Shown here: positions 1 through 5,282 of the stretch, in pieces
How positions within the stretch are numbered: the stretch's first letter is position 1
How the letters are laid out: each line of letters opens with the position of its first letter
NCBI GenBank assembly: GCA_945876515.1
Contig: CAMCPF010000191.1
Location: 1-6,179 of the forward strand
Reading direction: 5' to 3'
Source of the DNA: Candidatus Kuenenia stuttgartensis
GTDB lineage: Bacteria > Planctomycetota > Planctomycetia > Pirellulales > UBA1268
DNA: 6,179 nt
The notes under the pieces: model-generated
What the model was told of the DNA's origin: nothing
What the model saw: only the letters and a program-made list of their open reading frames with translations
The model's database searches: none
Translations under genes and position numbers: made by a program

Positions 1-1
1 G

Positions 2-55
2 AGCGCGGCCGATCCGCTGCACGACGCCGAGGACCGGCATTTCAAGGAGTTTTGA
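2..55 (+). CDS. C-terminal end of an unidentified protein, possibly a chemoreceptor
   Basis: Seventeen codons and a TGA stop are visible; the gene starts outside the window. The frame reads SAADPLHDAEDRHFKEF and then stops. Most codons end in G or C, as in the real genes nearby, and the frame ends cleanly before non-coding DNA, so it is probably a true gene end. The piece is too short for family assignment. The last five residues, H-F-K-E-F, fit the pattern x-[HFYW]-x-x-[HFYW] described for the CheR-binding pentapeptide at the C-terminus of some methyl-accepting chemotaxis proteins (for example NWETF in enteric Tar and Tsr). The short, polar, charged stretch before it would suit a flexible linker. 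With cheR and cheB next downstream, a chemoreceptor is a reasonable guess. CheW, CheA or something unrelated remains possible. Confidence 0.5.
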   Translation, partial: SAADPLHDAEDRHFKEF

Positions 56-135
56 GTTCAGACCTGCGTGCGTTCGGCAAGCGATTCCTACGTCGATCGG
101 GACTACCATTCTTCCGGAACTCTCATGCGGCGTGA

Positions 136-265
136 GGGGTTGCCCGTGCCAATCGAGCGGCGTAGGAAACCGAGTGCAGCAGGAAAGCGGAGCGAGGTTT
201 CCTCCGAGCGAGCGGACGGCAGGATGCCGGGAGCGAGCGTCCGGCGAGATGGCACGGGCACCCCC
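136..265. repeat. Long imperfect palindrome enclosing two further stems; structured RNA or palindromic repeat element
   Basis: Bases 136-150 and 251-265 are inverted complements over 15 positions with one mismatch (140/261); the inner 10 pairs, 141-150 with 251-260, are perfect. The 100 bases enclosed hold two more stems. The first is 164-171 with 196-203, 8 perfect pairs. The second is 213-218 with 238-243, 6 perfect pairs, with a small inner hairpin possible at 219-227. The heptamer GAGCGAG occurs three times inside (190-196, 206-212, 231-237). The layout is a closing stem with a multi-branch interior. It lies between the stop of the upstream partial gene and cheR, so it could be a structured 5' leader, a small RNA, or a dispersed palindromic repeat of REP or MITE type. 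I do not recognise it as a named RNA family. Short open frames crossing it look like chance products of the high G+C. Confidence 0.6.
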
Positions 266-309
266 GGCCCAGTACGCCTGCTCCACCGGAATCCCGGATC
301 CACCTCATA

Positions 310-1170
310 ATGAGCTGGTCACTCCCAACCATGCTGCCGACCGAGCCGCCACTCACCGATCGGGCCTACGCGTTCCTCACGGACCTGATCTACCGTCGCA
401 GCCGAATCCGCCTCGGCCCGGACAAGCGAGCCCTCGTCGCCGGTCGGCTGGCCGGCCGCCTGCGGGACCTGGGTTGCGACAGCTTCGATGACTACTGCAG
501 TCGCCTGGGCCACGCGGACAACGGCGAGGCGGAGCGGCTGATCGACCTCGTCTCCACCAACCACACCCACTTCTTCCGCGAGCCCGCCCACTTCGAGTTT
601 CTGGCCGCCGAGGTGCTCCCGGCCGCGGCCACCCGGGCCGCCACGCTCCAGCGGCCGGTGCGGGTCTGGTCGGCGGCCGCAGCCTCCGGCGAGGAGGCCT
701 ACTCGCTGGCGATCGTGCTCGCCGAGCACTTCCGCGGCCGACCTACCCTTCCCTGGGAGGTGCGGGCGTCCGACATCTCCCGGCGGATGCTCGATTGCTG
801 CCGGCTGGGCATCTACGAGGCCGAACGCGTCCAGCTTCCCGACGAGGCCATGCTGGCCCGCTACTTTCGCCGCGGCTTCGGCACCCGCGAAGGGCTCTAC
901 CGGGTCAAGCCAGAACTGCGGCGGCAGGTGACGACCTCGGCGATCAACCTGTTTCAAGCCGACTATCCTCTGCCCCGGGGACTCGACGTCGTCTTCTGCC
1001 GCAACGTGATGATCTACTTCGACGAGCCGTCGCGGCAGATCCTCGTGAAGCGGCTGTACGAGCAACTGGCTCCCGGCGGCCACCTGTTCGTGGGCCACGC
1101 CGAAAGCCTGCTGGGACTCGAGCACGGGTTCCGGCAGGTACGGCCGGCGGTCTACGAGCGGCCGGTCTAG
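310..1170 (+). CDS. cheR: Chemotaxis protein methyltransferase CheR
   Basis: A cytoplasmic enzyme that moves methyl groups from S-adenosylmethionine to glutamates of chemoreceptors, raising kinase output during adaptation. The 286 residues match the family length. The N-terminal helical domain spans about 14-80. The methyltransferase domain follows, with TNHTHFFRE at 83-91 (the TNxTxFFRE signature, R90), VWSAAAASGEE at 119-129 as the SAM-binding loop, ASDIS at 153-157 (D155), FCRNVMIYF at 229-237 and PGGHLFVGHAESL at 255-267. Between them lies the small beta subdomain, with GFGTREG at 189-195. The usual EEPYS is EEAYS here, a mild change. Neither ATG 310 nor the in-frame ATG at 331 (giving 279 residues, starting MLPTEPPLTD) has a good ribosome binding site. 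Family similarity starts after both, so the start is uncertain. The gene sits 19 bases upstream of cheB, probably on the same transcript. Confidence 0.95.
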   Translation: MSWSLPTMLPTEPPLTDRAYAFLTDLIYRRSRIRLGPDKRALVAGRLAGRLRDLGCDSFDDYCSRLGHADNGEAERLIDLVSTNHTHFFREPAHFEFLAAEVLPAAATRAATLQRPVRVWSAAAASGEEAYSLAIVLAEHFRGRPTLPWEVRASDISRRMLDCCRLGIYEAERVQLPDEAMLARYFRRGFGTREGLYRVKPELRRQVTTSAINLFQADYPLPRGLDVVFCRNVMIYFDEPSRQILVKRLYEQLAPGGHLFVGHAESLLGLEHGFRQVRPAVYERPV

Positions 1171-1189
1171 GCAAGCGAGGTGCGTCAGC

Positions 1190-2269
1190 ATGAGAACCAA
1201 CGACCTTGATGTGACCCGCCGCCCGATCCGGGTGCTCGTCATCGACGATTCCGCCCTGGTCCGCAAGGCGATCAGCGACGCGCTGGCCCGGGACCCCGAG
1301 TTGGAGGTGGTCGGCACGGCGCCCGACCCGTACGTGGCCCGTGAGAAGATCGCCCAGCTCGACCCCGACGTGCTCACGCTCGATCTGGAGATGCCCCGGA
1401 TGGACGGTCTCACCTTCCTCCGGATCCTGATGGAGCATCACCCGCTGCCGGTCGTCGTGATCAGTTCCCTGGCCCAGACCGGGTCGCGGGCGGCGCTCGA
1501 GGCGATCGAGGCCGGGGCGGTGGACGTGCTCGCCAAGCCCGATGGCACGATGTCACTCGGCGCGGTGGCCGACAAGCTCGCCTGGCACGTGAAGGCCGCC
1601 GCCGCCGCAGGTCGCCATCTGCGTCGGCCAGTGGGCGAGACCAGCCGGCAGGTCGCCCGGGGCGAAGTCTTGCGAGGCACCGCCGGCGCGGCACCCGACC
1701 ACCAGCTGATCGTGATCGGCGCCTCGACCGGGGGCGTGGCCGCCCTCCGCCAGCTCGTGCCCGCTCTGCCTGCCGGCCTGCCGCCGATCGCCATCGTCCA
1801 GCACATCTCGCCCAATTTCTCCCAGGTGGTGGCGGAGCGGCTCGCGGCCATCTCGACCGTGGCGGTCCGTGAGGCCGGCAACGGCGAGCCACTGCTGCCC
1901 GGCGAATGCGTGATCGCCCCGGGCGACGTGCACCTCACGATCGAGCACCGCGGCGGCTTCCGCACGCGGCTGGTCCGCTCCCCTCCGCTGCACCATTGCC
2001 GGCCCGCGGTGGACGTGCTCTTCCGCTCGGCCGCCGAGGCGGCCGGGGCGAACGTCGTGGCCGCCCTGCTGACGGGCATGGGGAGCGACGGGGCGATCGG
2101 GATGCAGGCCATCCGCGCCGCCGGTGGCACCACGCTCGCGGAAGACGCCTCGAGCTGCGTGGTCTACGGAATGCCGAAGGCGGCGATCGAACTCGGCGTG
2201 GTAGACCGGGTCGTGCCGCTCGACCGGATGGCAGCGGCCGTCGTCGAGGCCGTGGCCAAGCGCGAGTGA
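1190..2269 (+). CDS. cheB: Chemotaxis response regulator: protein-glutamate methylesterase and glutamine deamidase CheB
   Basis: Removes methyl groups from receptor glutamates and deamidates receptor glutamines, opposing CheR; it is normally switched on by phosphate from CheA. The 359 residues are typical. The receiver domain (about 13-120) has acidic D19/D20, phospho-acceptor D65 in TLDLEMPRMDG, S92/S93 and K116 in LAKPDG. A variable linker covers about 121-170. The methylesterase domain (about 172-355) keeps the Ser-His-Asp triad: S179 in GASTGG, H205 in IVQHISPNFS and D300 in LLTGMGSDG. It also has the family stretches CRPAVDVLFRSAA and CVVYGMPKAA. Both domains look active. A GAGG at 1177-1180, nine bases before the ATG, serves as ribosome binding site. 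The 3' third lies opposite the open continuation of the atpC frame on the other strand. Confidence 0.97.
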   Translation: MRTNDLDVTRRPIRVLVIDDSALVRKAISDALARDPELEVVGTAPDPYVAREKIAQLDPDVLTLDLEMPRMDGLTFLRILMEHHPLPVVVISSLAQTGSRAALEAIEAGAVDVLAKPDGTMSLGAVADKLAWHVKAAAAAGRHLRRPVGETSRQVARGEVLRGTAGAAPDHQLIVIGASTGGVAALRQLVPALPAGLPPIAIVQHISPNFSQVVAERLAAISTVAVREAGNGEPLLPGECVIAPGDVHLTIEHRGGFRTRLVRSPPLHHCRPAVDVLFRSAAEAAGANVVAALLTGMGSDGAIGMQAIRAAGGTTLAEDASSCVVYGMPKAAIELGVVDRVVPLDRMAAAVVEAVAKRE

Positions 2270-2705
2270 ACCCCGCCGGCTCGCGGCTGCGGCCGGCGAT
2301 CCGCACGACTTCGCGGGCCGCCTCCTGGGCCGCAAGCTTGGCCGCGATCGCCTCTTCGCCCGTGGCGGGCTGGGCCGTGATCTCGGCGAGCGCGGCGCGG
2401 GCCTGGGCCAGGTCGAGCCTCTCGGCCGTGAGCGCCCGCTGGGTCACGACCGTCACGACGTCGTGCCCGACCTCGACGAAGCCGCGATCCACGAACACGC
2501 TCTGGGAGCCCTCGCGGCCGTCACCGAGGGTGATCCGCACCTCGCCCGCGCCGAGGCGGCCGATGAAGGGGGCGTGGCCGCGGCCGATGCCCCGCTGGCC
2601 GTCCTCGAGCGGCAGGATCACACCGCGGGCGGAGGTGTCCACGACGGTCGTCTCCGGCGTCACGATCACGCAGCGGATGCCGGAGGAACGGGTCGAGTCG
2701 GCCAT
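1935..2705 (-). CDS. atpC: ATP synthase F1 epsilon subunit, with an open antisense C-terminal tail
   Basis: The epsilon subunit sits on gamma at the foot of the rotor, couples it to the c-ring and can block ATP hydrolysis. Residues 1-90 match the N-terminal beta sandwich: RCVIVTPE at 11-18, LPLEDGQRGIGRGHAPFIGRLGAGEVRI across 31-58 and FVDRGFVEVGHDVVTVV at 71-87. Residues about 92-140 (ALTAERLDLAQARAALAEI and onward) match the C-terminal helical pair. The start ATG at 2705 lies 29 bases after the atpD stop, with a weak GGGA at 2714-2717. The family is usually about 130-145 residues, and similarity fades near residue 140 (about 2286). No stop follows until TGA at 1935-1937, so the frame encodes 256 residues. 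The last 110 or so are rich in Arg and Pro and lie antisense to cheB, as chance translation would. The domain is certain; the true 3' end is not. Confidence 0.85.
   Translation of the reverse strand: MADSTRSSGIRCVIVTPETTVVDTSARGVILPLEDGQRGIGRGHAPFIGRLGAGEVRITLGDGREGSQSVFVDRGFVEVGHDVVTVVTQRALTAERLDLAQARAALAEITAQPATGEEAIAAKLAAQEAAREVVRIAGRSREPAGFTRAWPRPRRRPLPSGRAARPGLPRRVRSPPSAFRRPRSSRRLPRAWCHRRRGWPASRSPRRSPCPSAGRPRRSPRPPRRPSGRARPPRAGNGAAEGSGPAACGSRRGARS
2274..2298. terminator. GC-rich inverted repeat where cheB and atpC converge; possible terminator without a T tract
   Basis: Seven bases at 2274-2280 pair perfectly with 2292-2298 around an 11-base loop. The stem starts five bases after the cheB stop and overlaps the codons at the end of the recognisable AtpC domain. 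The position suits a terminator serving both convergent transcripts. There is no run of T on either side in either direction, so it does not meet the usual rule for an intrinsic terminator. In DNA this rich in G+C such a stem could be chance. Confidence 0.3.
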
Positions 2706-2734
2706 GGCTTGATTCCCAGGTGGGGTGGCTGAAG

Positions 2735-4177
2735 TCAGGACTTGGCGGCCATCTTCTTGGCCTGCTCCTCCGCCTGCTCGATCGGCCCGACGTACATGAA
2801 GGCCTGCTCGGGGAGGTGGTCCCACTTGCCGTCGGCGATCTCCTCGAACGAACGGATCGTGTCGGCCAGGCTCGTGATCTCGCCGGGCTTGCCGGTGAAC
2901 ACCTCGGCCACGAGGAAGGGCTGCGAGAGAAACCGCTCCATTCGGCGGGCCCGATGCACGACGAGCTTGTCTTCCTCCGAGAGTTCGTCGACGCCGAGAA
3001 TGGCGATGATGTCCTGGAGTTCGCGATACCGCTGGAGCGTCCGCTGCACGCGGCGGGCGATCTTGTAGTGCCGCTCGCCGACGTACTGCGGGTCGAGAAT
3101 CCGGCTCGACGACGCGAGTGGATCCACGGCCGGGTAGATGCCCTTCTCGGAGATCGAACGCTCGAGGTAAAGGAAGGCGTCGAGATTACCGAACGCCGTC
3201 GCCGGGGCCGGGTCGGTGGGGTCGTCGGCCGGCACATAGACCGCCTGCACGCTCGTGATGGCTCCCTTCGACGTCGAGGTGATCCGCTCCTGTAAGGCGC
3301 CCATCTCCGTGGCCAGGGTGGGCTGATAGCCCACGGCGCTCGGCATCCGCCCCAACAACGCGCTCACCTCGCTGCCCGCCTGGGAGAAGCGGAAGATGTT
3401 GTCCACGAAGAGCAGCGTGTCGGCGCCCGTCGTATCGCGGAAATACTCGGCCATGGTCAGGGCCGAGAGGGCCACCCGGAGCCGGGCTCCCGGCGGCTCG
3501 TTCATCTGCCCGAACACCATGCAGGTCTGCTCGATCACGCTCCGACCGGTGTCGCCGATCTTCGCCTCCTGCATCTCGAGCCAGAGGTCGGTTCCCTCTC
3601 TCGTCCGCTCGCCGACGCCGGCGAACACCGAATAGCCGCCGTGGGCGCTGGCGATTCGGGCGATCAGTTCGGTGAGGATCACCGTCTTGCCCAGTCCGGC
3701 ACCGCCGAACAGACCGGCCTTGCCGCCGCGGACGAACGGCGTCAGCAGGTCGATCACCTTGATGCCGGTCTCGAAGAGCTCCGTCTTCGTGGACAACTCC
3801 GACACGGGGGGCGGGTCACGGTGGATCGGCCACCGCTCCTGGGTCTCGACCACGCCCCGGTTGTCGATCGGCTCGCCGAGCAGGTTGAAGACTCGGCCGA
3901 GCGTGGCCTTGCCGACGGGGACGGAGACCGGCGCTCCGGTGTCAACCACCTCCTCACCGCGGATCAGGCCGTCGGTTGAGCCGAGGGCCACACACCGCAC
4001 CTTGCCACCGCCGAGATGCTGCTGCACCTCGCCCACGAGGTGGACCTGCACCCCCTTATGGTCGGCATCGATGCGGACGGCGTTGTAGATCGCGGGGATC
4101 GCGGCCTCGGGAAACACGACGTCGAAGGTCGAGCCGATGACCTGGGTGATGCGGCCGGTGCTGGTTGCGGTTGCCAT
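2735..4177 (-). CDS. atpD: ATP synthase F1 beta subunit (catalytic)
   Basis: The catalytic subunit of the F1 hexamer, making ATP from ADP and phosphate at the alpha-beta interface on the cytoplasmic side of the membrane. The 480 residues are full length for the family. The N-terminal beta barrel covers about 8-85. The P-loop is GGAGLGKTV at 158-166 (K164, T165), with Leu where Val is usual. The catalytic glutamate is E190 in GVGERTREG. LLFVDNIFRFSQAGSE at 255-270 holds Walker B D259. GRMPSAVGYQPTLATEMG at 276-293 is the family signature. The gamma-contacting DELSEED lever is exact at 397-403. The start chosen is ATG 4177 (MATATSTGRI); a GGAG at 4192-4195 is rather far upstream. The frame stays open up to 4330, but that extension has no family likeness and crosses the spacer structure, so it is rejected. 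It is preceded by an unusually long 170-base spacer after atpG. Confidence 0.97.
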   Translation of the reverse strand: MATATSTGRITQVIGSTFDVVFPEAAIPAIYNAVRIDADHKGVQVHLVGEVQQHLGGGKVRCVALGSTDGLIRGEEVVDTGAPVSVPVGKATLGRVFNLLGEPIDNRGVVETQERWPIHRDPPPVSELSTKTELFETGIKVIDLLTPFVRGGKAGLFGGAGLGKTVILTELIARIASAHGGYSVFAGVGERTREGTDLWLEMQEAKIGDTGRSVIEQTCMVFGQMNEPPGARLRVALSALTMAEYFRDTTGADTLLFVDNIFRFSQAGSEVSALLGRMPSAVGYQPTLATEMGALQERITSTSKGAITSVQAVYVPADDPTDPAPATAFGNLDAFLYLERSISEKGIYPAVDPLASSSRILDPQYVGERHYKIARRVQRTLQRYRELQDIIAILGVDELSEEDKLVVHRARRMERFLSQPFLVAEVFTGKPGEITSLADTIRSFEEIADGKWDHLPEQAFMYVGPIEQAEEQAKKMAAKS

Positions 4178-4241
4178 GATCGTCTTCAAATCTCCTACGT
4201 AGCTATCTGACTGATGACTTGTGAAGGGTTGCCGAATCGGG

Positions 4242-4336
4242 TGAGCGATGAACCAAGATGGCACCCGCTTCCCGGGTGCCGGCGTTCTGCGGCCGAAGGT
4301 CCGCAGCAACGACGGATCTGTGCGCTCCATCGCTCA
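4242..4336 (-). ncRNA. Closed two-hairpin structure in the atpG-atpD spacer
   Basis: Bases 4242-4250 pair perfectly with 4328-4336 (9 pairs). Inside are two hairpins. The first pairs 4260-4267 with 4273-4280 (8 pairs, 5-base loop). The second pairs 4287-4294 with 4298-4306 (8 pairs with T4300 bulged, 3-base loop). All stems fold on either strand; the atp transcript is the - strand. The structure fills most of the 170 bases between the atpG stop and the atpD start, leaving a less GC-rich leader with the GGAG before atpD. It could set atpD expression relative to atpG, act as a processing or stability site, or be an inserted palindromic repeat. I cannot assign it to a known family, and its being an RNA element is inference. 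Confidence 0.45.
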
Positions 4337-4347
4337 GGATGGACCAT

Positions 4348-5223
4348 CTACTGCTTGAGGGCCTCCACGCCGCCGAGGATCTCCATGATCTCACCGGTGA
4401 TTTGCGACTGCCGGGCCCGGTTGTATTGCCGTGAGAGATTCTTGATCAGGCCGCCGGCATTCTCCGTGGCCGCCTTCATGGCCACCATCCGGGCCACCTG
4501 CTCGCTCACCGCCGCATCGAGAAAGCATTTGAAGAGCCGGGCCATGAAGCTCGCGGGCAGCAGTTCCGCGAGGATGCTCTCGGCCGAGGGCTCGAAGTCA
4601 TAGTCATCGCTGGCCAACTTGGCCGCGGCGGCCGCCGCCTGCGGCGGAGCGAGCGGCAGCAGCATCTCGGCCACCGCCTCCTGCTTCGCGATCCCGTGAA
4701 ACCGCGTGTACGCGACGTCGAGCCGATCGATCTCGCCGGAGGCGTAGGCCGCGAGATAGGCCTGACCAATCGGGGCCACCGCCGCGTACTCCGGCTTGTC
4801 CTCGAAGGTCGTGTAGGAATCGGCCAGCGTCACGCCGCGAAACTTGAGGGCCGAGATACCCCGCTTGCCGGACACCGCCACCCGGGTCTCCACCTGCTCG
4901 CTCTTCCACTGCCCGAGCAAGGCCGCTGCCTGCCGCACCACGTTGCCGTTGTAGCCGCCGCACAGGCCCCGGTTGCCCGTCAACACCAGCACCGCCGTCC
5001 GCTTGGTCGGCCGGATCTCCAGCAGCGGATGGGCCACGTCCGCCCCTACGGCCGCGATGTTCTCCAGGATCTTGGCCAGGTGCTTGGTGTAGTCGCGGGC
5101 CGCCAGCGAACGGTCCATCGCCTTCTTGAACCGCGCCGTCGCGATCAGCTCCATCGTGCGGGTGATCTTGCGGATGTTCCGCACGCTCTTCCGCCGTCGA
5201 TCGAGTGCCCGGGCCTTTGCCAT
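4348..5223 (-). CDS. atpG: ATP synthase F1 gamma subunit (central rotor shaft)
   Basis: The rotating central stalk that passes torque between the membrane c-ring and the alpha-beta hexamer. The 291 residues fit the family. The N-terminal coiled-coil strand is clear: RRKSVRNIRKITRTMELIATARFKKA at 10-35, the stretch that enters the hexamer. LTGNRGLCGGYN at 81-92 is the conserved start of the Rossmann-like middle domain. The C-terminal coiled-coil strand spans about 240-285, with MKAATENAGGLI at 249-260, YNRARQSQIT at 267-276 and the end EIMEILGGVEALKQ. An Ala-rich stretch at 196-204 in the middle domain looks like a loop variation. AAGGA lies about 10 bases before ATG 5223 and supports this start. 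The gene begins 50 bases after the atpA stop and is followed by the long structured spacer before atpD. Confidence 0.96.
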   Translation of the reverse strand: MAKARALDRRRKSVRNIRKITRTMELIATARFKKAMDRSLAARDYTKHLAKILENIAAVGADVAHPLLEIRPTKRTAVLVLTGNRGLCGGYNGNVVRQAAALLGQWKSEQVETRVAVSGKRGISALKFRGVTLADSYTTFEDKPEYAAVAPIGQAYLAAYASGEIDRLDVAYTRFHGIAKQEAVAEMLLPLAPPQAAAAAAKLASDDYDFEPSAESILAELLPASFMARLFKCFLDAAVSEQVARMVAMKAATENAGGLIKNLSRQYNRARQSQITGEIMEILGGVEALKQ

Positions 5224-5265
5224 CGCCGCTGGTTCCTTGTTTGACTATTCGCCTGTTCCCGACGG

Positions 5266-5282
5266 GCCCGCTGCTAGCGGGC
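5266..5282 (-). other. Perfect hairpin overlapping the atpA stop codon
   Basis: Seven bases at 5266-5272 pair perfectly with 5276-5282 around a 3-base loop (5273-5275). The atpA TAG (5276-5274 on the - strand) lies across the loop edge. The stem is all G:C except one A:T pair. There is no T run after it on the - strand, so it is unlikely to be a terminator in mid-operon. A translation-pausing or RNA-stability role is possible, and chance is also plausible. Confidence 0.35.

Noticed and set aside
245..268. A possible sigma-54 promoter at TGGCACGGGC before cheR
   Set aside because: It has a TGGCAC-like part but no TTGC part at the required spacing on either strand, and the match is explained by the palindrome arm.
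68..491. Short + strand and - strand open frames of 66-119 codons across the region before cheR
   Set aside because: They overlap the palindromic element and cheR in other frames, are Arg/Pro/Ser-rich and have no recognisable domain.
679..699. CheR SAM loop reading AAAASGEE instead of a glycine-rich motif
   Set aside because: Alanines at this position also occur in enteric CheR (AAASTGEE), so it does not suggest an inactive enzyme.
319..1413. A 364-codon open frame on the - strand opposite cheR and the start of cheB
   Set aside because: It lies antisense to clear cheR and cheB, shows no family motifs, and is the kind of long mirror frame that high G+C coding DNA produces.
1553..2335. A 260-codon open frame on the - strand opposite cheB
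   Set aside because: It is antisense to the conserved CheB catalytic domain, has a Gly/Arg/His-rich composition without motifs, and no ribosome binding site stands out.
4190..4245. A possible internal sigma-70 promoter before atpD on the - strand
   Set aside because: Candidate -35 (TTCACA) and -10 (CAGATA, TAGCTA) boxes do not have 16-18 base spacing; alternatives match poorly.
4178..4330. N-terminal extension of AtpD by 51 residues to an ATG at 4330
   Set aside because: AtpD proteins begin close to the MATATSTGRI start. The extension has no family likeness and would translate through the spacer structure.
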